Below, piece after piece: positions 15,841 to 25,275 of a DNA stretch of 64,000 nucleotides (its first letter is position 1; each line of letters opens with the position of its first letter). The stretch is from Granulicella arctica (GTDB taxonomy: Bacteria; Acidobacteriota; Terriglobia; Terriglobales; Acidobacteriaceae), in NCBI RefSeq assembly GCF_013410065.1, contig NZ_JACCCW010000002.1, positions 372,001-436,000 on the forward strand. Reading direction: 5' to 3'. The position numbers were made by a program, and so were the translations under genes. The notes beneath the pieces are model-generated. The model searched no databases and was not told where the DNA came from. It worked only from the letters and a program-made list of their open reading frames with translations.

Positions 15841-15881
15841 CGATACGCCCCGCAAGTTTACTTGCGGGGCGTATCGCTTTT
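15841..15881. terminator. Strong bidirectional intrinsic terminator
   Basis: CGATACGCCCCGCAAG and CTTGCGGGGCGTATCG form a perfect 16-bp stem around the loop TTTA. T-rich tracts flank it on both strands (CTTTTGTT on plus, TTTTCGTATC on minus). It lies just downstream of the minus-strand excisionase-like pseudogene and may also insulate the tRNA side. Confidence 0.9.
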
Positions 15882-15884
15882 GTT

Positions 15885-16133
15885 CTGGAAGGACATTTTG
15901 AGGGATGAGCGCTCCGGCAGAATTTCAGGAGGTCAGCCATCGGGATTAAGACGTGAGAACTGATGAGGCGTGTGTTGAGCTGCTTCTTGCCGATGAGGTA
16001 GTCCAGAACCCTGCAACTGATGGAGAGCATCTGCGCCGCTTCGAAGCGACCGACAAACAATCTCTACTCGGTGGCGATCGTGGCGTGTCCTGAAGGTTTG
16101 CGTACTGGTGAGGTGCGCTTGCTTCATGGGTGG
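15885..16133 (-). pseudogene. Frameshifted excisionase-like HTH gene
   Basis: The minus strand encodes GRFEAAQMLSISCRVLDYLI and SSHVLIPMADLLKF, clearly homologous to the intact HTH protein at 13324 (RGEAAQLLSIS, GLDYLIA, VLVPVADLRR). The frame is interrupted: the N-terminal part (MKQAHLTSTQTF onward) is in another frame, and the C-terminal SAHP/QNV region needs a second shift. It lies on the chromosomal side of the tRNA fragment. Inferred: a leftover of an earlier element that used the same tRNA. Confidence 0.6.
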
Positions 16134-16503
16134 TCTCCATGGCATCGTCTGTATCGAGCAGGGGGCATCCGACGGATGCCCGTCCAATACAAATTTCGTG
16201 TGGATAAAGTGAGGAAGCAACGCTCGCCCAGTCAAAATCCCCCACTACAAAGGCCGCTCGCGACAGAACGAGAAATGGATAATCACAGATCGCGACTATC
16301 GTTCGGGTCGACAGCGCATAACGATCAAACACGAAGTTCTTCACAGAAAAATGCTTTGACCAATGCTGCATCCTGCTTCGCACTTTGTAGTAGAACCGTA
16401 TAAACCACCAGAAAGGTTACATTTGTCTGGCCTCCTTCTTTTCCTATCCACAGCAAAGTATTGATCTTTGGCAGACTGAGGAGGAAAAAGAAGCTATTGG
16501 CTA
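16134..16503. other. Intergenic stretch without a recognisable gene
   Basis: No intact coding frame. On the plus strand around 16234-16335 a short readable peptide (KIPHYKGRSRQNEKWIITDR) with no start and an early stop looks like an eroded DNA-binding or integrase arm domain, but I cannot assign it. The rest shows nothing clear. Confidence 0.35.
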
Positions 16504-16540
16504 TTGACAATCGTTATCATTCTCAACTAAAACGTTTTAG
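16504..16540 (+). promoter_or_regulatory. TonB-receptor promoter with Fur-like box and LacI-type palindrome
   Basis: TTGACA at 16504-16509 is a good -35; a weak -10 follows after 17 bases. GACAATCGTTATCATTCTC (16506-16524) read on the minus strand matches the 19-base Fur box at about 15 positions. CTAAAACGTTTTAG (16527-16540) is a perfect 14-base palindrome with the central ACGT typical of LacI-family operators, overlapping the -10 region. Together they suggest dual control by iron and by a sugar-responsive repressor. Regulator identity is inferred. Confidence 0.5.
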
Positions 16541-16621
16541 CACGGTTAGAAACAGAAGTTGGTCTTGAACGACCCTATCTGTCAGAGCTTGGTTTGCATT
16601 CGTTTCATTCGGAGGCAGTAC

Positions 16622-19600
16622 ATGTCGTTCTCATCCTTAAGGCCAGGCATTAGCCTGCTAAACCTTAAGCGCTATTATATCGCTGCTATTGCGAGCATTG
16701 TGTTCTTCAGCAGCGCAGCCGCCATCGCTCAGATTCCTACCAGCTCTCTAGCAGGAACGGTTCAAGATAGCACAGCTGGCGTTATCCCGAATGCAGCCGT
16801 CGTCCTCACCAACATCACCAGCGGTGACACACGTACGGGCACGACCAACGGTTCCGGGTTCTTCACCTTTAGCTCTTTGCCTAGCGGCGATTACAAAATC
16901 GCTATCTCTGCGGCTGGATTTGGCAAGTTCGTCGAGAGTGGGATCCACCTCGATCCGGGCGACAGCCGTGCGCTTAATCAGATTCATCTTGGCGTCGACG
17001 CGGCGGACACGATTACCGTTACCTCGGATTCGCAGCAGATCGACACGACCAGCGGCGAAGTGAGCTCTCTTATCACCGCCAAGGACATCGAGAAGCTCGC
17101 CGTGGAGGGACGTGACGTCACCGAACTCTTCAAAATTCTTCCTGGCTTCGCCATCGCTGGACAGGGTGTCAACAACACCGCCTATGACCCCTCGCAGGTT
17201 CAGGTCAACAGTGCCCTTGGTAGCTACGCTGCAAACGGTGCTCCTATCTCAGGCATCAGCCTCAAGTGGGATGGCGCCAACATCACCGATATCGGCAACT
17301 ATGGAGCTGCCATCCAGAACGTCAACTACGACATGGTCAGCGAGGTAAAGGTTCAATCCGCGAATTTTACCGCCGACATGTCTAATGGCCCGGTTAACAT
17401 CAATGCTGTTACTAAAGCAGGCGGTATCGACTTCCACGGTGCCCTCTACACCTATGCACGCACATCCGGACTGAATGCGACCGACTCGCTCGCAAAGGAG
17501 TTGGGATACGTCAAGCCACCTGATCGCCATATTTACCCAGGTTTTAACATCGGCGGCCCCGTTACCATTCCAGGAACCCACTTCAACCGCAATGGTAAGG
17601 TTACCTTCTTTGCTGGTGCGGAGGACTACGCCCAGCGCAATAATTATGCTTATGGCAGCGCAGCCTCGGCCATTGTTCACGCGCTCGTGCCGACTGCGGC
17701 CATGCGTGCCGGTGACTTCAGTTCCACGCAGCTCTCACAGTATCTCGGTAGCAGTCTTACCAGCAGCAGCTACAACAACATCAACCAGATTCCCACGGTC
17801 AACAAGAATGGTGTTGCTGTAGCCAACGGCAATGTTGCCAGTACGATCGACGCTGGTGGCGCGGCCTTGCTCAACTCTCTGCCGCTACCGAACGTTGCGA
17901 GCAACGGCAGCTACAACTACATCACCCAGAACCTCATCAACAACGATCTCTACCAGGTTGTCGGACGTGTGGATGTAGCCTTCTCGGATAAGTACAAGTT
18001 CTTCGCGCGCTATTCAGGCGAGCGTGGCGGGAACGGCGTTCCGCAGATACCCTACTATTCGCCCAGTTCTACGATCGGCTCCGTTAATACGCCAGGCGGC
18101 GGCATGCTCAGTACTATCAACTCCCAGAGCGCCGCGATGAATCTGACCATGATTCTCTCGCCCACCATGACGAACGAAGTCTTTGCCTCGTTCGCTTATC
18201 TCAATCAGGGCTTCGACGCACGCAACCACAGCGCTCTGCTTAAAACGACCTACAACTACCCGTATGCTGGTGCCTACTCTGCCAACGGCAGCGTGGATAT
18301 GCCTCAACTACAGGACTATGGTGTCGACGGTCTTCCCTTGGCCCTCTACCCTGATGTCAGCTATGGCCCGATCTATGCCAAAAAGCTTGCTCCTAATGGC
18401 GGCGATAATTTCACCAAGGTTTTCGGCACCCATACCGTCAAGGCCGGTGTCTATATAGAGCGGGCCACCAACAACCAACGCGTTCCCTTTGGTACCACCA
18501 ACGGCGCGCTCTCCAGCTACTACATCGGTAGTTCGATCACGGACGTAGATGGCACCACTTATGCCAGCGGCGGCAACTATCTCGCCAATGCGCTTCAAGG
18601 AATCTTTGGCGGCTATTCGCAGCAGAATATCCTGCCCAATAACAATCTCTTCTTCTGGAATATTGATGGGTATGCTACCGATAGCTGGAAGATTCGGAAT
18701 AACTTCACACTGAACTATGGTCTCCGTATCGAGCATCTCGGCACTTGGAACGACAAGCATGGGGTCGGTATAGCGATCTTCGATCCCACCACACTCAATT
18801 TGGCAGAGAACGATACGACTCGGCCTCTGCCTGGCTTCCGTTGGCATGCAACCGACCCTAGCGTTCCAGTCTCCGGTGTCGCTTCGCGTCCAGCGTTCTT
18901 TGAGCCACGCATTGGATTCTCGTGGGATGTTACCAGCAAGGGACAAACCGTTGTTCGCGGTGGTTACGGCCAATATCGTTACCATGACTCCTACAACGAT
19001 GTGACCAACGCAGCCTCTTCAGCTGCCGGCCTGCGCTCCTCTTCTATCTCTGGATCCGGTGGCGTCACTCTACTCGGTATCTCGAAGCAGAATCTGTCGC
19101 TCTCTACAGGTGCTCTCAACACCGCTACAACCTATGGCCTCACCCCTGGTGATGACGAGGCTGCACTTACCACCACCTACAGTTTGGCTGTCGATCAGAT
19201 ATTGCCTTATAAGACGCAGTTGGAAATTATCTACATTGGTAACAACAGCAACTATTTGCTCAACGACGGCAGCAGTAATACGGTCAACCTCGACAATGTT
19301 AATGCGCTACCCATTGGGGCACTCTTCGCTCCTGCTGCCGGTACATCCGTCAAAGAAACCCCGTATAACGCCGCCAACCTTGCCACCGCACTGATCAATG
19401 CGAGGCGCCCCTATGGCAGCACGCCCTACAATGCTTCTACAGGCACGCTTGGTACTAGCCCATACGGCAGCATCACCAACTATGGTGCCATCGACATCAC
19501 CAAACACAATACAACCGCCAACTACAATAGCATCCAGGTGGCTATCGCCCGTCAATCCGGCAACCTTCGTTATGGCGCTAACTACACCTTCGGCAAGGCT

Positions 19601-20344
19601 CTCGGCATTCTCGGCTCAGTAGGCAATGGCAATGCGATTGATCCCACCAACCTTCAGTCAAACTACGGTGTCGCAACCTTCGACCGCTCTCAAATCTTCA
19701 ACGTCAACTACAGCTATATGATTGGCAATCCAATCAAGAGCCGCTTTTTAGGAGCTCTAACGAATGGTTGGGAAGTATCTGGCATCACCCAGCTTCAGAG
19801 CGGTGTCAACCTACAGATTGCGAATGGGCAGCCTAACTTCAATCCATCCATTCAACTCACGGGAGCGGCTTACACTGATGGCAAAAGCACTTTCGCCAGT
19901 GTCGGCAGCATTGGCCTGCTCGGTACTCCGGACGTTACTCTGATGCCTACTCTTACTTGCAACCCGAGGAGTAAGACCGGTGGCCGTCAGTTTATCAACG
20001 GCTCCTGCTTCGCGCTCCCCGCTCAGGGCACCAACGGTCCAAACTTCTACCCTTACATGCATGGTCCGGCCTACTTCAACTCCGACCTCTCCGCGCAGAA
20101 GGGCTTCCACCTTGGTTCGACTCGGGAACTCCAGTTCCGTGCGGCTGCTTTCAATTTCATCAACCATCCGCTGGTCACCTTCAACTCCATCCGCTCCGCG
20201 GAGTACAACAACCTCTCCTTCACGGGAACAACCCCCAGCACCGCTGTCGTCGACCCGAACGCAACCTCTGGCCAGACCTTCGGCTACGCCAGCCTCACCA
20301 GTGGCCGTCGTATTATGGAGCTTTCGGCGAAGTTTGTCTTCTAA
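16622..20344 (+). CDS. TonB-dependent receptor, Oar-like, with carboxypeptidase-regulatory-like domain
   Basis: ATG 16622 follows GGAGG by six bases, giving 1240 residues; the frame extends 21 codons upstream without support. The signal peptide is near residues 18-37 (AIASIVFFSSAAAIAQ). The CarboxypepD_reg-like beta-sandwich is about 40-120 (SSLAGTVQDSTAGVIPNAAV ... LPSGDYKIAISAAGFG). The plug region is about 130-260 (VEGRDVTELFKILPG). The remainder is a long outer-membrane beta-barrel ending in ELSAKFVF, with a C-terminal aromatic typical of barrels. The size and domain order are those of the expanded receptor family of Acidobacteriota, which import glycans or other large substrates with TonB/ExbBD energy. 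A GH3 hydrolase and a sugar/nucleoside symporter lie downstream, and the terminator follows at once. Confidence 0.92.
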   Translation: MSFSSLRPGISLLNLKRYYIAAIASIVFFSSAAAIAQIPTSSLAGTVQDSTAGVIPNAAVVLTNITSGDTRTGTTNGSGFFTFSSLPSGDYKIAISAAGFGKFVESGIHLDPGDSRALNQIHLGVDAADTITVTSDSQQIDTTSGEVSSLITAKDIEKLAVEGRDVTELFKILPGFAIAGQGVNNTAYDPSQVQVNSALGSYAANGAPISGISLKWDGANITDIGNYGAAIQNVNYDMVSEVKVQSANFTADMSNGPVNINAVTKAGGIDFHGALYTYARTSGLNATDSLAKELGYVKPPDRHIYPGFNIGGPVTIPGTHFNRNGKVTFFAGAEDYAQRNNYAYGSAASAIVHALVPTAAMRAGDFSSTQLSQYLGSSLTSSSYNNINQIPTVNKNGVAVANGNVASTIDAGGAALLNSLPLPNVASNGSYNYITQNLINNDLYQVVGRVDVAFSDKYKFFARYSGERGGNGVPQIPYYSPSSTIGSVNTPGGGMLSTINSQSAAMNLTMILSPTMTNEVFASFAYLNQGFDARNHSALLKTTYNYPYAGAYSANGSVDMPQLQDYGVDGLPLALYPDVSYGPIYAKKLAPNGGDNFTKVFGTHTVKAGVYIERATNNQRVPFGTTNGALSSYYIGSSITDVDGTTYASGGNYLANALQGIFGGYSQQNILPNNNLFFWNIDGYATDSWKIRNNFTLNYGLRIEHLGTWNDKHGVGIAIFDPTTLNLAENDTTRPLPGFRWHATDPSVPVSGVASRPAFFEPRIGFSWDVTSKGQTVVRGGYGQYRYHDSYNDVTNAASSAAGLRSSSISGSGGVTLLGISKQNLSLSTGALNTATTYGLTPGDDEAALTTTYSLAVDQILPYKTQLEIIYIGNNSNYLLNDGSSNTVNLDNVNALPIGALFAPAAGTSVKETPYNAANLATALINARRPYGSTPYNASTGTLGTSPYGSITNYGAIDITKHNTTANYNSIQVAIARQSGNLRYGANYTFGKALGILGSVGNGNAIDPTNLQSNYGVATFDRSQIFNVNYSYMIGNPIKSRFLGALTNGWEVSGITQLQSGVNLQIANGQPNFNPSIQLTGAAYTDGKSTFASVGSIGLLGTPDVTLMPTLTCNPRSKTGGRQFINGSCFALPAQGTNGPNFYPYMHGPAYFNSDLSAQKGFHLGSTRELQFRAAAFNFINHPLVTFNSIRSAEYNNLSFTGTTPSTAVVDPNATSGQTFGYASLTSGRRIMELSAKFVF

Positions 20345-20370
20345 CTTGATAACATCTCACTCTCTAAAAA

Positions 20371-20394
20371 CCCTGACTATTGTCAGGGTTTTTT
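20371..20394 (+). terminator. Intrinsic terminator of the TonB-receptor gene
   Basis: CCCTGAC-TATT-GTCAGGG stem flanked by AAAAA before and TTTTTT after, 27 bases downstream of the stop codon. Confidence 0.9.
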
Positions 20395-20819
20395 AGGGCA
20401 TAGCAGCGATTGGGACCAATTGAATTATTTGCTTTGTGGCCTTAGCCCATAGAGTCAATAAGCTTAATCGCTTGCAGCGTTGTTCCATTATGACTGGGAG
20501 CGTGTTCGCCACGATTTCGACCCTCGGTTGTGACTCGCAACCAGATAGATGAGCAAGCTATACAAAGCGCGTTGCAGAGCTTCCGCACACCGGGTTGCTC
20601 GATGCAGAACGCTGATTGAGGACGAACTGAATTGTTTGAGTAGTGTGCAAAAACATCGGAGATCCAAGCTCTGTACATGTGACAACAATTACCATTGTGC
20701 GGAATGAGGCTCAAAACTCTTCTAGTTGTTTAGTCCCACAGAGTGGTGGAGTACGCTATGACCAGTTGCCATCCTGGGAGGCATTATGGGACAAGTACTG
20801 CACGGGAGCGCCCGAACGA

Positions 20820-21141
20820 CAGCAGCAGTGCGTCAAGCGATCAGTCGAATATCAATGTTGTCAATCGTGGAGCCGTGCTTCGTCCGGATGTCGTGTCCAA
20901 AAACTTTTACGCGGCTCAGTCGAGAGCTCAGTATTTCGACCTTGCGTCGTTCGCACCCCCCCGCAGGCGCTGGTCGCTGAGTCGGAATCCTCCAGGGTCC
21001 TGGAACGGCTAGGGTAAGTCTCTGAGTGGCAAAACAATTCCTCATTACTGAGAAGCTGCATGCACGGTTCGAGACCACCTTCACGAATGTCCTGAACCAC
21101 ACGAGCTTTGCGCCTCCGGTCACAGCAATCGACAGTTCAAC
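20820..21141 (+). pseudogene. C-terminal remnant of a TonB-dependent receptor
   Basis: Translated pieces in shifting frames recreate the barrel end of an Oar-like receptor: RPDVVSKNFYAAQSRAQYFD and LASFAPP, then AGAGR-VGILQGPGT across a stop, then [20 protein letters not shown] and [11 protein letters not shown]. The VGILQGPG and RFE..FTNxxNH..F motifs are characteristic of acidobacterial receptors. Frameshifts and stops show it is dead. Upstream, 20395-20819 shows no gene. It is joined directly to an AraC-type remnant. Confidence 0.65.
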
Positions 21142-21408
21142 CTTTCCGCGCTGCATCACCACTTCAAAACCCTCACCGACACCTCGCCCCTGCAATATCT
21201 CAAGACTATTCGTCTTCACAAGGTAAGAATGCTCATGGTGCAGGACTCTCTCGGAGCCTCCATTGCAGCGGAGCGGGTCGGGTACGAAAGCCCCTCTCAA
21301 TTCAGCCGCGAATTCAAACGGCTCTTCGGCGTTTCGCCTACAGACGAGACGCAACGGCTCAGGACAGCGTTTGGTCATTCACAAAAAGTTTCAGCGCAAG
21401 CCGGCTAG
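21142..21408 (+). pseudogene. C-terminal remnant of an AraC/XylS-family regulator
   Basis: The frame encodes [20 protein letters not shown], then [12 protein letters not shown] and [20 protein letters not shown] with [13 protein letters not shown]. These are the two helix-turn-helix motifs of AraC-family regulators, including the [17 protein letters not shown] signature. It has no N-terminal domain and no start codon, and it begins exactly where the TonB-receptor remnant ends. Inferred: a deletion fused two decayed genes. Confidence 0.75.
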
Positions 21409-21691
21409 TGCCAGATCGTTTTGCGGGCTAATGAGCATGGGGTGTCGGTATACTGTACTGCGACCGCAGGACGGACCAGCGACTGTGCTGAAATTATTGC
21501 ACTGGAACGTTTTGAGGTAGGGCAGCATTCTCTCCTGTCGTTACGAACAGAACAATCGATTTGCATATGTCGGAAAGTGGGTAATCTGCAATCAATTGCC
21601 ACTATGCTGCGGTTCATTCATTATTAGATATAGGCTGCAAACGATTCGTATAGTCCATCTCCTCGATAAACCTCGTTAAGTTAGGTGAGCA

Positions 21692-22906
21692 TTGCGTATA
21701 CTCCACATCATCGCCACTCTGGATCGCCGTGCCGGAGGCCCAGCCAACAGCCTTCGCCGTATTGTCAGCACCTATCCTGAGATCGGCAGCGAAGGGGAGG
21801 TCCTTACCCTCGACGCTCCCGGCGCACCTTTTCTTCAGGAGATCTCCTGCAAAGTTCATGCCATCGGGCCCGTCGCCAGCAAGTTCGGCTATAGTGCCCG
21901 GCTCATCCCTTGGCTCAGACAAAACCGCCATCGCTTCGACGGCGTTGTAGTACACGGCCTCTGGCAATATCTTGGATACGCTGTCCGCCGCGCCATCGGC
22001 GGTCACAAACCCTACATGGTCTTCACCCACGGTATGCTCGATCCTTGGTTCAACCGAACCAACCGTCTCAAGCAACTCAAGAAAATTCCCTACTGGCTCC
22101 TAAGCGAGTACTGGGTCCTCCGTGGGGCACACCACGTTCTCTTTACCTCGGACGCTGAGGCCCGCCTCGCCACCCAGAGCTTTTGGCCTTGGCGCTGGAA
22201 CCCGCTCGTCGTTCCCTATGGAGCCAGCGCTTGCGAGGGAGATCCACAGCAACTTCGCCAAGCATTCCTTGAAGAGCATCCACCCCTCCGTAACCCCGAT
22301 GGCACCGCCAGACCTTTTATCCTCTTTCTCAGTCGCATCCACCATAAAAAGGGCTGTGATCTCCTCGTCGAGGCTTTCACCAAAATTGTCAGAGATGCTT
22401 CCGATCTCCATCTCGTTTTTGCCGGCCCCGATAAGGACAACCTCCAGCCGAAGCTCATGCATCTGGCAAACGTGGCTGGCGTCGCCGACCGCGTTCACTT
22501 CATCGGGATGATTGACGGAGACCTAAAGTGGGGAGCTTTCTACGCCTCCCAGGTCTTCTCCTTGCCCTCCCATCAGGAGAACTTCGGCATCGCCGTCGCC
22601 GAAGCCCTTGCCTGTTCCAAGCCCGTTCTCATCTCCGACAAAGTCAATATCTGGGAAGACATAGTCGCCGACGGAGCCGCCTTCGTCGGTCCCGACACCG
22701 TCCAAGGCACCTACCAGACCCTCACCCAGTGGATTGGCCTGAACCAGGACCAGCGCACAGCCATGGGAAAGCGCGCCCTCGCCTGCTTCCTTAAGCGCTA
22801 CGATATGCGGGCTAACGCCTACGGCATCATCGACATCTTCGCCGCTATTGCCTCCACCAACATGCCGTCAGCCTCAACTCCAGCCAAAACCGCCAAAGCT
22901 CTCTGA
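21692..22906 (+). CDS. GT4-family glycosyltransferase
   Basis: 404 residues from TTG 21692, which has AGGTGAG upstream. It has the GT-B fold: the N-terminal domain begins MRILHIIATLDRRAGGPANS (the GGP donor loop), and the C-terminal domain has FILFLSRIHHKKGCDLLVEA, the E-x7-E motif in SHQENFGIAVAEALACSKPV, and LHLVFAGPD. It transfers a sugar from a nucleotide donor, usually in polysaccharide or lipid-glycan synthesis; the substrate is unknown. It stands alone between a TonB-receptor relic and an IS relic, about 10 kb from the exopolysaccharide locus, so it may be a stray of an older glycan cluster. A 280-base gene-free stretch precedes it. Confidence 0.88.
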   Translation: MRILHIIATLDRRAGGPANSLRRIVSTYPEIGSEGEVLTLDAPGAPFLQEISCKVHAIGPVASKFGYSARLIPWLRQNRHRFDGVVVHGLWQYLGYAVRRAIGGHKPYMVFTHGMLDPWFNRTNRLKQLKKIPYWLLSEYWVLRGAHHVLFTSDAEARLATQSFWPWRWNPLVVPYGASACEGDPQQLRQAFLEEHPPLRNPDGTARPFILFLSRIHHKKGCDLLVEAFTKIVRDASDLHLVFAGPDKDNLQPKLMHLANVAGVADRVHFIGMIDGDLKWGAFYASQVFSLPSHQENFGIAVAEALACSKPVLISDKVNIWEDIVADGAAFVGPDTVQGTYQTLTQWIGLNQDQRTAMGKRALACFLKRYDMRANAYGIIDIFAAIASTNMPSASTPAKTAKAL

Positions 22907-22908
22907 GG

Positions 22909-23020
22909 TGTCAGGTAAAACTGAACCAATCCAGATGTTAGTCTTCGACGAAACCAGACCTGAGAAGAAATGGAGGCTTTGGATGAAGAAGAAACGATAC
23001 AGTTTGGGGCAGTTCATAGT
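22909..23020 (+). mobile_element. Left-end remnant of an IS3-like insertion sequence
   Basis: TGTCAGGTAAAACTGAACCA begins two bases after the glycosyltransferase stop and resembles an IS3-family terminal repeat. ATG 22983 then encodes MKKKRYSLGQFI, like the first residues of IS3 OrfA (MKKKRYSVEQI), before a stop. The rest of the transposase and the right end are missing. Confidence 0.45.
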
Positions 23021-23057
23021 GTGCTGACGCAAGATCCAGCAGAAGTGCCTCGCGTGG

Positions 23058-24965
23058 TTAATGAGCCATGCGAGGCACAGGAACCTGCTTGATCGTCACA
23101 GTGGCAGGCGATGAGCGAATACTTTGGCCATTTATGCTCACGGCCATCACCGTGTACTCCGTTGTGCCTTTGTCTGCTGCTGGTTCGGTAAAGTTCGGCA
23201 GCGTCAGCCCAGACGCAACAATGTGCGAGGAGCCGCCCTGTGTGCTTTCGACTGTATATGTCTGGGCATCGGGCACTGCATCCCACGCGACTGAAACGAA
23301 CCTGCCTGCGATTGATGCGTGCACATGTGTGGGCGTTACGGGAGGCGGTCCGTTTGGCAGTAGTCCATAGACGCACATCTGCCCCGTGCCTGTGTTTTCC
23401 GTGCCGAAGCTGGCAAGATACACCTTCCCATTGGTTACCGTCGGAGGCGCCATCTTCGAGTAGTTGTTACAGTCGTCTCTCCCCGGGTTCTGGAGAGAAT
23501 TCCATAGTTCATGGTTGATATCGTCGGCGTCATACGCATGAAGAATCCCGGGCCTTGACTCATGCCATGAGTCACCCGACGCATGGATCGCAGCCCACAG
23601 AATTCCATCCTTATCCCCATGAGCAGAGAGCGAAAGCATCGCACCGGGATGCCCATGGTTCATTTCAGGCCGAGTCATCACAGGGGTCTCGTTCAGCTTT
23701 CCTCCGTCGAACTTATACACCCGCGCCTTGTCCGTCTGGCCCCATAGATACAGCAGTTCGCCGTTCTTTGCGCTCTTCCAGTACACAAGATTGTGTAGGT
23801 GCGAACTCGTTACCGGGAAGTGCTGCACGGCATGTTCATCGCCCAGGTGGCCGAAATGCTCCGTATCCACAAGGTAGAGGACGCCTTGCTTTCCTCCGCC
23901 AAGCACAAGGTGAGTGCCTGGAATCAGCGTTGCACCTGAGGAGTCCAGGTCGTTGTCCTCTTTATCAAGCTGAAAATGATTGGTTGGCGTAAACCAGTCC
24001 ACTAGATGCATGTGCGGGTCTAGCTTAATGAAGCTTTCACTGAACTGTGTCGTACCATTCCAACTTCCATTGCCAGTCACAAAGTAGATATTGCCCTTCT
24101 CATCGACGGCTGGGGCCTGACCCGACTGCCAGATGCTCGCACCCTCACCGCTCGGTGAGGTGTTGAAGACCCCAACCTGATGGAGAGAGGTTGTGTCGTA
24201 GCCCAGTAGGTATCCGTGATATGGCTCCTTGTCGCAGTGAGAGGAGTAGCTCGCATATACATTGCCGCCAGCAAGAAAAAGAGCCGGGCGTTGGTTTTGC
24301 ATGAGAGGATCAAAGTCGGGTGCCTCTATGATCGTTGGACTGTGCGGCAAGTCCGCACCGGTCGTTAGATCGAGAGCATGGAGACGTTGCACAAAACTGC
24401 CCCCAGCTTTCGTCAATGCCACGACGTAGAGCGTATTCTTCTCGGCATTGATGACAGGTGTGCCAATGATGCCCATGTTGCCGTTGATGTCGAGGCAGCC
24501 GAAGTCCGCATCGTGCAGGCTGGCAGGAGTGCCGAAATTGACATGCCAGAACGGCGCAGTAGCCGTCGCGTCATTTGCGTCGAATGCATATACGCTGTTG
24601 TTTACTGTCGTCACGAAAACCACATCGTGCCAGCCTCCGCCAATCTTGACGTTGGTCGCGACCAGCGGTTGTGTGTACAGTTGATCGTCAACCACACGTT
24701 TGAAAAGCATGCCAAAATGCTGCGGGTTCACGCTGCCCGGCGTAAGAACGGTCTCGTTAAGGTTCGCTCCCGTGCGTGCATTGTCATTGTGTTGTGTCAG
24801 CACATCCACCTGGGCAGAGGCAGCAAACGACAGCAGAAGGGAAGCAAAGAAAAATGCACTTCGGATAAAACGAGATAGTTGGCGCAATTTGCTGAACTCC
24901 GTCAATACTCTTGTCAACGAATGAACTCCTGGCCAGTCGCGGTGTCGTGTCGTCCATAGTGGCAC
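23058..24965 (-). CDS. Secreted PQQ-like beta-propeller protein with C-terminal fibronectin-type domain
   Basis: 635 residues from a GTG; later TTG starts are possible because the signal peptide (FIRSAFFFASLLLSFAASAQ) only begins near residue 33. The mature part is a quinoprotein-like propeller with blade motifs such as VVFVTTVNNSVYAFDANDAT, GNIYFVTGNGSW and HLVLGGGKQGVLYLVDTEHF. The last ~90 residues (THVHASIAGRFVSVAWDAVP and onward) form a fibronectin-III-like domain. No cytochrome c motif is present and the PQQ-binding residues cannot be confirmed, so enzyme activity is doubtful. It is exported, probably periplasmic or extracellular. It has no operon partner; the GH3 gene is 310 bases away in the same orientation. 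Confidence 0.75.
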   Translation of the reverse strand: MPLWTTRHRDWPGVHSLTRVLTEFSKLRQLSRFIRSAFFFASLLLSFAASAQVDVLTQHNDNARTGANLNETVLTPGSVNPQHFGMLFKRVVDDQLYTQPLVATNVKIGGGWHDVVFVTTVNNSVYAFDANDATATAPFWHVNFGTPASLHDADFGCLDINGNMGIIGTPVINAEKNTLYVVALTKAGGSFVQRLHALDLTTGADLPHSPTIIEAPDFDPLMQNQRPALFLAGGNVYASYSSHCDKEPYHGYLLGYDTTSLHQVGVFNTSPSGEGASIWQSGQAPAVDEKGNIYFVTGNGSWNGTTQFSESFIKLDPHMHLVDWFTPTNHFQLDKEDNDLDSSGATLIPGTHLVLGGGKQGVLYLVDTEHFGHLGDEHAVQHFPVTSSHLHNLVYWKSAKNGELLYLWGQTDKARVYKFDGGKLNETPVMTRPEMNHGHPGAMLSLSAHGDKDGILWAAIHASGDSWHESRPGILHAYDADDINHELWNSLQNPGRDDCNNYSKMAPPTVTNGKVYLASFGTENTGTGQMCVYGLLPNGPPPVTPTHVHASIAGRFVSVAWDAVPDAQTYTVESTQGGSSHIVASGLTLPNFTEPAADKGTTEYTVMAVSINGQSIRSSPATVTIKQVPVPRMAH

Positions 24966-25071
24966 GCTGTATATAAAGTCTACCTTGTGGCCTATCAGGA
25001 TTCAGGGTCACTAGCTCCAAGAATCTCAACCAGCCTTGACTGTCATTTCTAAACCGCGATATTCCACCGTC

Positions 25072-25206
25072 ATGTCTCCACTCGGCCCGGCCGCTTTGTC
25101 GAATAGTGTAGCCCTCGCCACTGGAGTGTTATTCGCGATTGCTCCAGTCTGGGCAGCAATGCGAGCATCACGGGGCGATCTGATGGAGGCTCTACGACAC
25201 GAGTAA
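25072..25206 (+). pseudogene. C-terminal remnant of an ADOP-type permease
   Basis: A 44-residue frame (SNSVALATGVLFAIAPVWAA, then ASRGDLMEALRHE) matches the end of the last MacB/FtsX-like segment of acidobacterial ADOP permeases, which read ..FGLAPA..A.R....ALKE. The rest of the ~800-residue protein is absent. It accounts for the gap 24966-25275. Confidence 0.5.
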
Positions 25207-25275
25207 TCTCGGTCCTATCGGTCGATGCTGAGTTGACACAATAAAAGCAGTAGCAGTGCAAGAACAATTGCACTG

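Noticed and set aside
18308..18985. Open frame of 225 codons on the minus strand
   Set aside because: It lies inside the TonB-receptor barrel, without start signals or recognisable domains.
20442..20714. Minus-strand frame of 90 codons downstream of the TonB-receptor terminator
   Set aside because: It could be a decayed gene, but no family similarity or ribosome binding site is visible.
21421..21627. Short plus-strand frame after the AraC remnant
   Set aside because: It has no start signal, no recognisable similarity and no conserved context; treated as non-coding.
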